From positions 1 through 40,947 of the forward strand of contig CALUZB010000014.1 in NCBI GenBank assembly GCA_944325195.1: 40,947 nucleotides of DNA, given 5' to 3'. Below, piece by piece: positions 25,309 through 34,470 of this stretch (the stretch's first letter is position 1; each line of letters opens with the position of its first letter). This stretch comes from an uncultured Desulfovibrionaceae bacterium (lineage in GTDB: Bacteria > Desulfobacterota > Desulfovibrionia > Desulfovibrionales > Desulfovibrionaceae). The notes under the pieces are model-generated. The model saw only the letters and a program-made list of their open reading frames with translations. It was not told the origin of the DNA and made no database searches. The translations under genes and the position numbers were made by a program.

Positions 25309-25342
25309 AAAGTTAAAACGTTCCAAACGGCACTTTAACTTT
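25309..25342. promoter_or_regulatory. Inverted repeat in the purE upstream region
   Basis: AAAGTTAAA (25309-25317) and TTTAACTTT (25334-25342) are perfect 9-base arms with a 16-base gap, about 75 bases before purE. It could be an operator or part of the promoter. Another short GC-rich stem lies just after. The AT-rich arms make chance occurrence possible. Confidence 0.35.
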
Positions 25343-25416
25343 TATATCCCGGCTTGGCCCGGGACGTTGCGACTATTAATTAAAGTTCAGTCGGAGTCGC
25401 AAAAGAGGAATATTTC

Positions 25417-25920
25417 ATGGAAAACCCCTTAGTGGCAATATTCATGGGCAGTGCTTCCGATGAGGAGGCCGTAGCCCCGGCGGCCCAGATACTGCGGGAG
25501 TTGGATATCCCGTTTAAGATAACTGTAACTTCAGCTCATCGTACGGTGGCTCGTACGGAAAAGCTGGTTGATGAGCTTGAGCGGCAGGGCTGCCTGGTGT
25601 TTATTTGCGCGGCCGGCATGGCGGCTCATTTGGCCGGGGCAGTGGCCGCCCGTACAATCAGACCGGTAATCGGCATACCTTTAACCGCATCGGCGTTGGG
25701 CGGTATGGATGCCCTTCTGTCCACTGTGCAAATGCCGCCCGGTTACCCGGTTGCAACTGTGGCCCTGGATAAAGCCGGGGCGCGTAATGCCGCCTGGCTG
25801 GCTGCACAGATTATTGCTCTTGGCAATGAGCCTCTGGCCCAAAGGCTTCAGGCTGCCCGCCGGAAAAATGCCGCTGCTGTGGAAAAGGCCGGGCAAGAGC
25901 TTGAAAGAAAATTTGCATGA
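25417..25920 (+). CDS. purE: N5-carboxyaminoimidazole ribonucleotide mutase
   Basis: A 167-residue PurE of purine synthesis that rearranges N5-CAIR to CAIR. Core motifs are [39 protein letters not shown] and [32 protein letters not shown]. The catalytic SAHR and the GMAAHL loop are intact. In many proteins the core motif reads GVPVA rather than GYPVA. Together with purD it makes a short purine locus; no purK is adjacent. It ends 15 bases before the tRNA-Asn promoter. Confidence 0.95.
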   Translation: MENPLVAIFMGSASDEEAVAPAAQILRELDIPFKITVTSAHRTVARTEKLVDELERQGCLVFICAAGMAAHLAGAVAARTIRPVIGIPLTASALGGMDALLSTVQMPPGYPVATVALDKAGARNAAWLAAQIIALGNEPLAQRLQAARRKNAAAVEKAGQELERKFA

Positions 25921-25935
25921 ACAGTAAAAAAGTGC

Positions 25936-25964
25936 TTGACCTTAACGACAATAATGCGTATTAA
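25936..25964 (+). promoter_or_regulatory. Sigma-70 type promoter of tRNA-Asn
   Basis: TTGACC (25936-25941), 17 bases, TATTAA (25959-25964). This is the same architecture as the tRNA-His promoter. Confidence 0.75.
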
Positions 25965-26000
25965 TTCCCTTGCTGTTGGCGTAAAGCTTCAGTGCAATGC

Positions 26001-26076
26001 TCCTCGGTAGCTCAATCGGCAGAGTGGGTGGCTGTTAACCACTAGGTTCGCGGTTCAAATCCGTGCCGAGGAGCCA
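26001..26076 (+). tRNA. tRNA-Asn (GTT)
   Basis: Acceptor stem TCCTCGG pairs with CCGAGGA. The anticodon loop CTGTTAA has anticodon GTT at 26034-26036. The T arm is CGCGG-TTCAAAT-CCGTG (one G-T pair), the discriminator base is G, and CCA is encoded at 26074-26076. Confidence 0.97.
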
Positions 26077-26086
26077 GCTAAATTTT

Positions 26087-26122
26087 AAGTCCCTTTGGTT
26101 TGTAAAGCCAAAGGGACTTTTT
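26087..26122 (+). terminator. Intrinsic terminator of tRNA-Asn
   Basis: AAGTCCCTTTGG and CCAAAGGGACTT pair around a 9-base loop, followed by a T-run to 26122, 11 bases after the tRNA. Strong rho-independent terminator. Confidence 0.92.
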
Positions 26123-26218
26123 ATGTTTATATCTGTTCATTTTTTGTTCAAAACATCTGAGTGATGGAACGGAAGGCTTGTTGCATGTCCAATCTTGCTA
26201 GCTATATGATTTGACTGC

Positions 26219-27073
26219 CTAGCATGGATTCAACCGTTTAATCGCGTAACTTACTGCTAAAATATATAAGGCTGCGAACATGCCCAACCCTGCGTCCCAG
26301 AAATGTGGTGCGCCCAAAGCCATGCGCATGAATAAAGCGCCGGCTGTATAGCCTGAGTTGCGGAACAGCATAATCGGGTTATGGGTGGCGCTTTCTGAGG
26401 CCAGAAGTAGAAACAGATCGGCAAAGATTAATAATGTATAGAATCTGGCAAAGAATGTGGTCTGAACGGATAAGCTCTCACCGTTCAGCGCTATGGCTGT
26501 GAGGTGGGAAAAGCCGTCGCCGACAAACAGGAAAAGCAAAATCAGCGCTGTGTACTTTTTTGCCCCGGCATACACCGGCGGCTCTTGTTCACCTGCAGGG
26601 CTGATGCAAGCAGAGTTTTGCAGGCGTTCATAAACAGTGGTGCATACAAAAATGACTACTGCCGCTATGCAATTGGTTCCTATGCTTGCTAAAGCCAAGA
26701 TATCAATGCCGAGATCAATAGGCTCCTGCATTTCTCCTAAGGTTTTGAAGGCATTGCGCAGCATAATTAACGCCAATATCTCCAGTTCCTTAATCACAGA
26801 TCGTGACATGGATGAGCCTATAATTAAAATCAGGCTGATAATCTCAACAATCAAAAGTAAATAGAATGCCAGCGTCACCGCTTGGAAGTGATTGACAGGA
26901 ATGACATTTGCGAGTTCAGGGGGTAACAGGCCCCGGCGGTTCACTTCAATTATCAGGAGCCCGGCCAGAAATATCAAAGCCAGACTGGCGGAAATCAAGC
27001 GCTGCACAGACTTTTTATTCCAGATTTCTTCAAAAGCATTAAAAATGTAGAGCGGCCATTTGACTATGTTCAT
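26219..27073 (-). CDS. Polytopic membrane protein of unknown function
   Basis: I do not recognise this 284-residue protein. It has about seven hydrophobic segments, at roughly residues 27-43, 65-86, 97-106, 124-146, 175-190, 206-224 and 255-275. A short hydrophilic cytoplasmic or periplasmic loop with a Pro/Glu-rich stretch (PAGEQEPPVYAGAKK) lies near residue 165. The N-terminus is amphipathic with a Trp pair (VKWPLYIFNAFEEIW). There is no clear ribosome binding site before ATG 27073. It has no operon partner, being divergent from the DinB-like gene. It could be a small sensor or an integral stress protein. Confidence 0.75.
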   Translation of the reverse strand: MNIVKWPLYIFNAFEEIWNKKSVQRLISASLALIFLAGLLIIEVNRRGLLPPELANVIPVNHFQAVTLAFYLLLIVEIISLILIIGSSMSRSVIKELEILALIMLRNAFKTLGEMQEPIDLGIDILALASIGTNCIAAVVIFVCTTVYERLQNSACISPAGEQEPPVYAGAKKYTALILLFLFVGDGFSHLTAIALNGESLSVQTTFFARFYTLLIFADLFLLLASESATHNPIMLFRNSGYTAGALFMRMALGAPHFWDAGLGMFAALYILAVSYAIKRLNPC

Positions 27074-27349
27074 AGTGAATTGATATTCTGCTTTGCTCTT
27101 GTGAACACAGGTGGATTACCTTATGATGTAACGGTTTGTTAAAGCCCATGCACTTTGATAATACATTTTTTTGGAATGTTAATCCAGCTTTGTTAATAAG
27201 CTCATTTGTTTTGGCTTTGGCTTGATGTTTTTCAGATATTGCGGTTTGATTTCGCGAACGGGTTTGAAGTATTGCCCTTATAACCCCTGAACCGTTTTGA
27301 ATAACCTTGGCTCAGAGACCATTAACTGAAAATATAAGGATATACGGTA

Positions 27350-27823
27350 ATGAATGATGCTCAAATAAGTGAAGCTGTAATCAGAGCAATAAGAGAAACT
27401 TTTATAGGAGCAAATGGTGATGACGGCGCTTTTTTACGTAAGCAAGACCCGGGACTGTTGCCGCTGATGAGTTTGCTTACCGCCGCCGATGCTTCCCGGC
27501 CGATTGCCGGGGCAAGCATAGTCGCTCATGTCAGCCATATTATAATCTGCTTGGACAGTTTTCTCAGCATTATTGCCGGGACTGCTTCTTCTGATTCCGA
27601 AGAGTGGAAGGAAACTCTGTGCGAAAGTCAGGTGGATGATAACGAGTGGCAAGTGCTTCAAGAGGAACTGGAAATCAGAATGAACAAAGTGGTGCGGATT
27701 GTTTCAAAGCACACCATGCACGATGAAGCCGGGCTTTGGGCTGCTCTCGGTATTTTAGCCCATAATGCCTATCACTTGGGAGCAATACAGGCAAAGTTAG
27801 AGCAGATTAACTTTAAAAGTTGA
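27350..27823 (+). CDS. DinB-like four-helix-bundle protein
   Basis: A 157-residue protein with the DinB/YfiT-type metal triad layout. His60 lies in SIVAHVSHI, and His138 and His142 lie in ILAHNAYHLGAI near the C-terminus. The four-helix pattern fits, and the length is typical. Members bind a divalent metal, and some are thiol S-transferases using bacillithiol or mycothiol, but most are uncharacterised. AAGGA lies about 9 bases before ATG 27350. It is monocistronic between the membrane protein (divergent) and the methyltransferase (convergent). Confidence 0.75.
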   Translation: MNDAQISEAVIRAIRETFIGANGDDGAFLRKQDPGLLPLMSLLTAADASRPIAGASIVAHVSHIIICLDSFLSIIAGTASSDSEEWKETLCESQVDDNEWQVLQEELEIRMNKVVRIVSKHTMHDEAGLWAALGILAHNAYHLGAIQAKLEQINFKS

Positions 27824-28065
27824 TTTGCCGGGTGGCTGCGCAGACATCTGCCCGCGCCGGAAATGAGCGGAAAAACTACGCTTTTTTCGCGGAATGAAAG
27901 GCGGCGCAATGATTGAAATGCTCTAAAAACAGATGTGAAGCACGCCAGTTCAACTGGTTGTATTGATAATAACACTTGTAAAAACAAGCCACTTTTGTGA
28001 TTTCAGCTTTGCGTAATATTCTATAATTTATGAGGTATCGGCTGTTTCCCGTAAGCTGGCGGGGA

Positions 28066-29364
28066 TTAATGTTCTGTCCAGATCGCTCTTCCGTTTTTGA
28101 TGCGCAGCAAAGCCAGCGGCAATGACTTATAGTAGAGTGCAAGCCAGTTTTTACCTGGGAAGTTGACAGCCAGGCTTTGGCCTGAAAGTAGTTGTCTAAT
28201 GGGAGCCAGCTCTTCCAGATCTAAGCTTGGCCCGGTTCCGGAAGGCACAATTAACGTCCGCATTCGCGGCAAGGGCAGAACAGATCCCCGCGCCATTTTC
28301 CCTACAAAAGCGCCTTGAACAGGAAAGTCCAGAGGAATGCTCCTGATTAAGCGCTCAGGTAAGAACATAAGATTGCCGCGGTGTTCGGCAAGCTCGCCTG
28401 GGGGCAGTAAAGAAGAGTTGAGCAGGTCGGTATCGAGAACAGTTCGGGAAATCAGTTCCGGATTATACGCCGGACGCTTGCTTTCCGTCTCAGGAAGCTC
28501 AAGTAAGGAAGAGGATTTTCTAAGGAATTTAGCTACAAAAAAACCCTGTCCTTCTCCCATGCCGGGGGTGATGTTCAGGGAGTTCTCACGCAGACTGACA
28601 GCTTCACCAAAACCAGGAGGCGTGCACAGCTCAAGTTGTTCTAAAGGAAGGTTTTCCAGGGCCCAGGCAACTTGTTCTTCATTTTCCGCCGGATTGGTAG
28701 TGCAGGTAGAGTAAACCAGCTCGCCGCCGGAGATAAGTATTTGCGCAGCCTTTGTCAAAAGCATTCGTTGCAGGGCAATCAGGGTTTTTGTTTTATTCCC
28801 GCTCCAAAGTGTTGTCACATGGGGGTTCTTATCTACCGTACCCCAACCGCTGCAAGGCGGATCAAGCAATATTTTGCCGAAACTCTCAGGGGCCAGGGGA
28901 ATTTCCTGGCCCTGGAATTTGCAGGTGACAGTCTGAATAAAATTTTGCTGGCTTAAATTTGCGCGTAAGGTACCCAAGCGGGTGGGATTGGGTTCGTTGG
29001 CGAGCACCAATCCCCCAGTCCCTACCAAATGCGAAAGGAAACCGGTTTTACTGCCGGGGCTTGCGCACATATCCAATACCGCTTCATTCGGTTCCGGCTG
29101 TAACATCAGCGCGGGGAGCATCGACGAGCGATCCTGGATATAAATCAATCCGAAAAAAGCGGCCAGACTGCGGCCTAAGGGAAAGGGTTCCTTAAGCAGA
29201 CGGAAAGCAGACGGGCTGAAGGGTTCCGGCTCAAATTCAAAACCTTCAGCACGCAACATATCCTGTACCAGTTCGCGTTCAGTTCCCTCCGGATTAATTC
29301 GGAAGGAGCGCAATGACGTTGGTTTTTGCTGTTCGTGATTACCTGACCTGGACATCCTCTGCAT
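28066..29364 (-). CDS. RsmF/RsmB-type rRNA 5-methylcytosine methyltransferase
   Basis: A 432-residue NOL1/NOP2/Sun family enzyme that methylates cytosine in rRNA. The SAM motif is LDMCASPGSKT at about residue 95. Motif IV is LLDPPCSGWGT and motif VI YSTCTTNPAENEEQV, so both catalytic/helper Cys residues are present. A C-terminal PUA-like part (SLPLALLRIKNGRAIW) supports an RsmF (YebU)-like protein. The exact target C is not deducible. Either ATG 29364 or ATG 29355 could be the start. Confidence 0.88.
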   Translation of the reverse strand: MQRMSRSGNHEQQKPTSLRSFRINPEGTERELVQDMLRAEGFEFEPEPFSPSAFRLLKEPFPLGRSLAAFFGLIYIQDRSSMLPALMLQPEPNEAVLDMCASPGSKTGFLSHLVGTGGLVLANEPNPTRLGTLRANLSQQNFIQTVTCKFQGQEIPLAPESFGKILLDPPCSGWGTVDKNPHVTTLWSGNKTKTLIALQRMLLTKAAQILISGGELVYSTCTTNPAENEEQVAWALENLPLEQLELCTPPGFGEAVSLRENSLNITPGMGEGQGFFVAKFLRKSSSLLELPETESKRPAYNPELISRTVLDTDLLNSSLLPPGELAEHRGNLMFLPERLIRSIPLDFPVQGAFVGKMARGSVLPLPRMRTLIVPSGTGPSLDLEELAPIRQLLSGQSLAVNFPGKNWLALYYKSLPLALLRIKNGRAIWTEH

Positions 29365-29576
29365 TTAGCTAAGCTCGCCCGACTATGCAAGCAATTTATG
29401 GAGTAAACATAACTTGTAGCTTGTCTGCCGGCTGTTTGTTGCCGCAAAGCCTTTGGAACCGCCGGTTTAAAAACCGGGTTACATTCAATTAAATATGGTG
29501 TAAAAGGGTTTGTCCGGTTCAGCCGGTAAAAACGCGAATTACAGCACTGCGCAGCAGTCTGCCAAGGAGTTAAAAG

Positions 29577-31256
29577 ATGAATAAAGTTTTTAAAGTCCTG
29601 ATTTTGACCGCGCTTATTTTATGCTTGTTTTCTGCTTCGGCGGGGGCAGCGGCCAAAACCTATGCAGTTATGCCGTTTAATATCGACTCGGTAGAACAGT
29701 ATAAGTACATGGGCATGTCTGTTCCGCAAATGATCTCCTCACGCCTTTATTCCAAAGGCAACTTTCAGCCCATTGCCAAGACTACCCTGGCCGGGCAGTC
29801 TGCCGCCGGCAGTGAGTCGGACGCAGCGCGGGCCCAGAGTGCAATGCACGCAGACTATGTAATTTGGGGTGACATTGTGATTGTAGAGCAGGACGTTACT
29901 ATGAACGTATATGCCCGCGGTAAGGAGGGGGGTGTTTGGTCCCGCTCTGTGCGCACCAAAGTCCATTCTTTGCAGCCGTCTGTACAGGATATAAGCAGCG
30001 CAATCAGCAGAGAGGTGTTTGGGGTAAGCGCCGCACAAGGGGCGGGAATTACGGCGGTGACCAACCAGCAGAAACAAGTGCGTGAGCTTTCCCCTCAGCT
30101 TAACCCCGATTTGGTGGTGAATGAAGACGGTGTGCGCGATGTTTATCTGAACCCGAATATCCGCTATGCAGGCAATACCGATGATTCAGGTACCTTGCGC
30201 ACTCCTACCTTGCCTTTTCCGTCAGTTGATTTTGAAGTGTTTGATTTGGACGGTGACGGCCTCAATGAGATAGTGGTGCTGGAAGAGCACGCTGTGGGAG
30301 TTTACCGTTTTGAAAACAACCAGATGAAAGAGCTTGCCAAAGAAAAAATCCGTTTGATGGATAACCTGCTTAGTGTGCGGGTTTACAACGATGGCACCGG
30401 CCGCCCGAAAATCATTATAAATGCCCAGGATGACCGCGAGTCCGCCAATACCTATGTATATAGTTTCGATGGACGCAACCTCAAGCAAGAGGCCAAAAAC
30501 ATTAAATATTACATGAACGTAGTGAAAATTCCTAATCAGAACCGCAGTATTTTGGTGGGCCAGTCCGGCGACGTACAGCGGGTGTTCAAAGGCGATATCT
30601 ATGAAATGGTCAAGGCCGGCGATACCTATGTGGAAGGTACTAAGTTTGATATGCCTGAAAAAGTGAACGCGCTTAACTTTGCATGGTTGCCCGATAAGGA
30701 GGCGGTTGAACTTCTGATTGTTTTAAGCCCGGAAGAGCGTCTGCGCGTGTTCGGCAAGGGTGGCAACAGAATATTCGAAACTGAAGAGAAGTACTCCGGC
30801 AGTTATGTGGGCATTGAACAAACTGCTCAAATTCGTGGGATGGGTAAAGATACAAGCTACATACCGGATAAATACTTTATTCCGCAGCGCATGCTGACGG
30901 CCGACCTGGAAGGGCGGGGTGAATATTCTCTTTTAATTAACAAGCCGATTTCCACTGCGGCTCAGATATTTGAGCGCTACCGCTTTTTCCCGCAAGGTGA
31001 AATTCACGCCCTATACTGGGACGGCGTTGGCCTGAACCTTAAATGGAAAACCCGTCGGATACGCGGGTCAGTAATCAATATCTCATTGGCGGATTTTAAC
31101 AATGACGGTATTCTCGATTTGGTGGTGGGCCTGAACACCCACCCCGGCGCAGTAGGTATAAGCCAGCGTAAAACCATGTTAATGGCTTATCCTCTGGATT
31201 TGAACATGAGTGATCCGAATACGCCGCCGGATGCGGTTGAGTTTTTGCATGATTAA
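29577..31256 (+). CDS. Exported TolB-like/FG-GAP (VCBS) repeat protein
   Basis: A 559-residue protein with signal peptide (about 1-24, ending SAGA) and AAGGAG 7 bases before the ATG. Residues about 28-150 resemble the TolB-like/FlgO-type N-terminal domain that begins with Y/FAVMPF and a list-of-subunits fold (SVPQMISSRLYSKGNFQP). From about 215 the protein has FG-GAP/VCBS-like calcium-binding turns: FDLDGDGLNEIVV (222-234) and DFNNDGILDLVV near 520. It is probably a beta-propeller in the periplasm or on the outer membrane. The function is unknown. A strong terminator follows, so it is a single-gene unit. Confidence 0.8.
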   Translation: MNKVFKVLILTALILCLFSASAGAAAKTYAVMPFNIDSVEQYKYMGMSVPQMISSRLYSKGNFQPIAKTTLAGQSAAGSESDAARAQSAMHADYVIWGDIVIVEQDVTMNVYARGKEGGVWSRSVRTKVHSLQPSVQDISSAISREVFGVSAAQGAGITAVTNQQKQVRELSPQLNPDLVVNEDGVRDVYLNPNIRYAGNTDDSGTLRTPTLPFPSVDFEVFDLDGDGLNEIVVLEEHAVGVYRFENNQMKELAKEKIRLMDNLLSVRVYNDGTGRPKIIINAQDDRESANTYVYSFDGRNLKQEAKNIKYYMNVVKIPNQNRSILVGQSGDVQRVFKGDIYEMVKAGDTYVEGTKFDMPEKVNALNFAWLPDKEAVELLIVLSPEERLRVFGKGGNRIFETEEKYSGSYVGIEQTAQIRGMGKDTSYIPDKYFIPQRMLTADLEGRGEYSLLINKPISTAAQIFERYRFFPQGEIHALYWDGVGLNLKWKTRRIRGSVINISLADFNNDGILDLVVGLNTHPGAVGISQRKTMLMAYPLDLNMSDPNTPPDAVEFLHD

Positions 31257-31313
31257 AGAAGTCATGGCGCTAAATATCGAGTCACAGATATTATCTGTCG
31301 CAATTTGAAATGA

Positions 31314-31351
31314 TTCCACAGAAAACCGCCTTCGGGCGGTTTTCTGTGGAA
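31314..31351 (+). terminator. Strong hairpin terminator with UUCG loop
   Basis: TTCCACAGAAAACCGCC (31314-31330) and its perfect complement at 31335-31351 enclose a TTCG tetraloop, giving a 17-pair stem. The internal TTTTCTG gives a T-run on the 3' arm, and the reverse strand is symmetrical. It lies 58 bases past the stop of the FG-GAP protein. Confidence 0.85.
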
Positions 31352-31413
31352 TTGCCACAAGCAGGCAATTATATGTTATACATTTCCTAACACAACTTAT
31401 AAGGAGGTTTATG

Positions 31414-31932
31414 ATGAAATATGTATCTACTATACTGTTCTCAATGTTGATCTTGCTTTCTGCTTCTGTTGCTGATGCTGCGCCTGATAAAGAAACAATG
31501 GAACAAAGGCCGGGAACTGCCCCTGTTCAACAGGAGCGTGACGAAAATCGTGAAGCGGCTGTTAAGCTTTACCAAAACTTTCAGAATGAAGTTGAGCCGG
31601 TTATCACCCAATTGCACTCTAAGACTTTGCAGTTGAGAGCTTTGGCAGACCACCCTGCGGTTGAGCAGGCCACTATTGTCCGCCTGTCTGATGAAATTGC
31701 TAAACTACACAGTGAGCTGCGGGTAAAATGGCGGGAATTCATGGCTAAATGCAGGCAAATACTTGGGCCTGACGCTCATAAGTATTTCAAAGGTCTCAAA
31801 AAAGGACGTCATTGGGCGGAAGTGCCGGTCTTCCCAGACCCTGCTTTAGATTTGGAATTATTTTCAGACCCTTCTTGGCAGTATTTTGATCCGGAGGATC
31901 AGCAGCCCAAGCAGCCACGCAAGGGGAAGTAA
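31414..31932 (+). CDS. Periplasmic ZraP/Spy-like metal- or stress-binding protein
   Basis: 172 residues from ATG 31414 (AAGGAGG at 31401-31407; an ATG 3 bases earlier is also possible). The signal peptide ends near ADA at residue 22. The middle is a helical hairpin, LYQNFQNEVEPVITQLHSKT then LRALADHPAVEQATIVRLSD, continuing EIAKLHSELRVKWREF. This matches the Spy/CpxP/ZraP heavy-metal-responsive chaperone family. The C-terminal tail is Pro/Asp/Gln/Lys-rich. These proteins buffer zinc or chaperone envelope proteins. No two-component gene is next to it. Confidence 0.75.
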   Translation: MKYVSTILFSMLILLSASVADAAPDKETMEQRPGTAPVQQERDENREAAVKLYQNFQNEVEPVITQLHSKTLQLRALADHPAVEQATIVRLSDEIAKLHSELRVKWREFMAKCRQILGPDAHKYFKGLKKGRHWAEVPVFPDPALDLELFSDPSWQYFDPEDQQPKQPRKGK

Positions 31933-31944
31933 GCATATATCTTT

Positions 31945-31967
31945 CAGCCGCCCTGAAAGGGCGGCTG
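31945..31967 (+). terminator. Hairpin after the ZraP-like gene
   Basis: CAGCCGCCC-TGAAA-GGGCGGCTG, a perfect 9-pair stem 12 bases past the stop. Only a short T-rich run (ATATTT) follows. Confidence 0.65.
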
Positions 31968-32083
31968 ATATTTGGCTTGAGCAGGATTTGGCGGTATGGG
32001 AACGTGTTTCCAGGCAAGCTTGAGTTTTAAACGTATAAGTTCTTGTTGCAGGCTGAACTGTGCTGGTGTCCGCATGAAATGAT

Positions 32084-32875
32084 TCAGATGCCCAAAGCTT
32101 TTGCCCCATTAGACAAAATTTCATCAATTTCCGCTTCTTTTAGTCCTGCTTTATGCTCCAGCAGCCATATTTCCTGACTGGCGTCAAACAATGGATAATC
32201 ACTGCCGAACAACACAAATTCCCGCGGGTGGCGCCGGAGAATTTCTTTAATCATCGCTTCATCCAGAAACGACAGCGAGCTTGAGGTGTCAATATAAATG
32301 GGTTCGCCAATGTACGCTTTCAAGGCGTGCTCCCAATGTTGATAGCCGCCCAAATGGGCCGCAATAAACCGCGCCCGGGGAAACTTCTTTCGCAGGGCGT
32401 TAAGCTTATAAGGACAGGAGGGGTTTTCCGCAGGCGGGGGCAAGTCTCCCACATGCCACATCACCATCAGCTCATCTCCTATTTCCTCTAAAATAGGCTC
32501 CAGAGCCGGGTCAGTCATAGAAAAACCCTGGAAGTCGGGATGAAACTTAATTCCCTTCAACCCTGCTTTCCTGATTACAGACAGATGCGCCTCCCAATCT
32601 GCACAATGTGGGTGCATTGCACCAAAGGGGATAATCCTGTCCGGATACTTCTTTCCCAATTCAATGGAAAAAGCGTTGGCCGGTCCGACCTGGTCCACAT
32701 GGGTGGCGGCGCAAAGTGCAACCGCCATATCAATGCGGGCCCTGTTTAAACGTTCAATCAAATCTTCAGCCATTCCAGTGCCCACTGGCGGAATGTTATA
32801 ATGGTTATGCAAATATTCACATACCTTGGCTGCAATTTTAGGGTGAAATGGATGAGTATGGAAGTCGATGAACAT
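32084..32875 (-). CDS. Amidohydrolase-2 family metal-dependent hydrolase
   Basis: A TIM-barrel amidohydrolase of 263 residues. It starts MFIDFHTHPFHPK (the HxH metal motif). Further ligands are KFHPDFQ, MWHVGD, AAHLGG and FGSDYPLFD. The family includes decarboxylases and lactonases of aromatic acids; substrates are not predictable. AGGAAAAGAG precedes ATG 32875. It lies just downstream of gltX on the same strand with about 197 bases between, so co-transcription is uncertain. Confidence 0.87.
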   Translation of the reverse strand: MFIDFHTHPFHPKIAAKVCEYLHNHYNIPPVGTGMAEDLIERLNRARIDMAVALCAATHVDQVGPANAFSIELGKKYPDRIIPFGAMHPHCADWEAHLSVIRKAGLKGIKFHPDFQGFSMTDPALEPILEEIGDELMVMWHVGDLPPPAENPSCPYKLNALRKKFPRARFIAAHLGGYQHWEHALKAYIGEPIYIDTSSSLSFLDEAMIKEILRRHPREFVLFGSDYPLFDASQEIWLLEHKAGLKEAEIDEILSNGAKALGI

Positions 32876-33072
32876 AGCTCTTTTCCTGGTTCAGATATTC
32901 TTAAATTAGACTATATCTTTGCTTAAACTCAGGGCATATTTAAGGCCTTCTGCACAGCCGTAGGCGGGGGCTTTGCGCAGACCTGGGATTAACCACCTGA
33001 ACGTTTTGGCATGGAACGCAATGGGATCCGGCTGGGATCAGCCTGAGCAGCCCCCTGAGTGTCCTTGAGTAG

Positions 33073-34470
33073 TCAGCTTTGTTGGAACCGGGTCAGCCTG
33101 GCCAGAGTCTGCTCTTTGCCCAGCAAGCTCATAATCCGGCATAGGTCAGGGCCTGTCAGCGCCCCCACCAAAGCTACCCGTAAAGGCGGCCCAACTTGTT
33201 TGAATTTAAGCCCGTTAGCTTCCACATACCCATGCAACTCCTCATGCAGGCTGCTTTCATCAAAAGAAGATAACTCTGAAAATCTGGATTGCAAGGCGCT
33301 GATATATTGGCGGCTTTCCGGACTAAGCACTTTTTCAAGCGCTTTGGGGTCATATTCCAGCTCATCGGCATTTACCAGCATGAAAGTCATGGCTGCGGCC
33401 AGATCTTTTAACGTCGGAGCCCGTTCACGCAGCATTTCCACCAGAGCGGTCAGATTCCCAGGCACCGGTAAGCCCAAATCTTTGATAAACGGAACAGTTA
33501 AATCTGCCAGATCTTGGGCCGTGCGGGTTTTCATGTGCTCGTGGTTAAGCCAGGCGAGTTTTTCCGGGTCGAATGCAGATGGGGAAGGGTTGAGTTTACC
33601 GTTGGCAAATTCCTTCACCAATTGCTCAAGTGTAAAAAATTCGTCATTTCCATGCGACCAACCCAAAAGAGTCAGGTAGTTGACCAGGGCTTCCGGCAAA
33701 AGTCCTTCTTTTTCATAGTCAATTACCGCTGTTGCCCCGTGCCGTTTTGAAAGCTTTTGCTTATCCGGCCCAAGAATCATAGGCACATGTCCGAAAACCG
33801 GCAAGTCCGCGCCTAATGCCTGATAAATCAGAATTTGTTTGGGCGTGTTGGAAACATGATCGTCACCGCGGATGACATGGGTCATGCCCATCTCAATGTC
33901 ATCCACAACCACCGCCATATTATAGGTAGGGGCGCCGTCAGGGCGACGCAACACCATGTCGTCGAGTTCAGAGTTGTTGAACACCACTTCCCCTTTGACC
34001 ATGTCATTCAGCACGGTCACCCCGGTTTGCGGCGCACGCAGACGCACTACCATCTTTTCCGGGTTGCCGGGGGAAGGACGTAAGCCGCGCTCACGGCAGC
34101 AGCCGTTATATTTGGGCTTTTCGCCTTTGGCCCGAGCTTCTTCGCGCATCTTTTCCACTTCTTCCGGAGAACAGGAACACCAATAAGCGTGGCCGCTTTC
34201 CAGCAAACGGTCAACATACTGGTTATACAAATCAAAACGCTGGCTTTGATACACCGGTTCGTCGTCCCAATCCAGACCAAGCCAGTTCATGGAGGCCAGA
34301 ATCGAGTCGGTATATTCCTGCCTGGAACGCAGGGTATCGGTATCCTCAATCCGCAGGTAGAATTTGCCTTGGTAATGGCGGGTAAACAACCAGTTGAAAA
34401 TGGCTGTGCGGGCTCCCCCAAGGTGCAGATGCCCGGTAGGGCTTGGGGCAAAACGGGTGATGACTTTCAT
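33073..34470 (-). CDS. gltX: Glutamyl-tRNA synthetase
   Basis: A class I synthetase of 465 residues that charges tRNA-Glu. The HIGH-type motif is RFAPSPTGHLHLGGARTAIF and the KMSKS-type motif is KLSKRHGA. A zinc-binding stretch CSCSPEEVEKMREEARAKGE with a later CC is visible. The length is typical for bacterial GltX. ATG 34470 follows GGGAG at 7 bases; that ribosome site is part of an inverted repeat (34477-34501). Divergent from dnaK. Confidence 0.97.
   Translation of the reverse strand: MKVITRFAPSPTGHLHLGGARTAIFNWLFTRHYQGKFYLRIEDTDTLRSRQEYTDSILASMNWLGLDWDDEPVYQSQRFDLYNQYVDRLLESGHAYWCSCSPEEVEKMREEARAKGEKPKYNGCCRERGLRPSPGNPEKMVVRLRAPQTGVTVLNDMVKGEVVFNNSELDDMVLRRPDGAPTYNMAVVVDDIEMGMTHVIRGDDHVSNTPKQILIYQALGADLPVFGHVPMILGPDKQKLSKRHGATAVIDYEKEGLLPEALVNYLTLLGWSHGNDEFFTLEQLVKEFANGKLNPSPSAFDPEKLAWLNHEHMKTRTAQDLADLTVPFIKDLGLPVPGNLTALVEMLRERAPTLKDLAAAMTFMLVNADELEYDPKALEKVLSPESRQYISALQSRFSELSSFDESSLHEELHGYVEANGLKFKQVGPPLRVALVGALTGPDLCRIMSLLGKEQTLARLTRFQQS

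Noticed and set aside
33010..33028. TTGGCATGGAACGCAA as a sigma-54 promoter
   Set aside because: The spacing between GG and GC is 8, not 10, and it lies at the 3' side of gltX.
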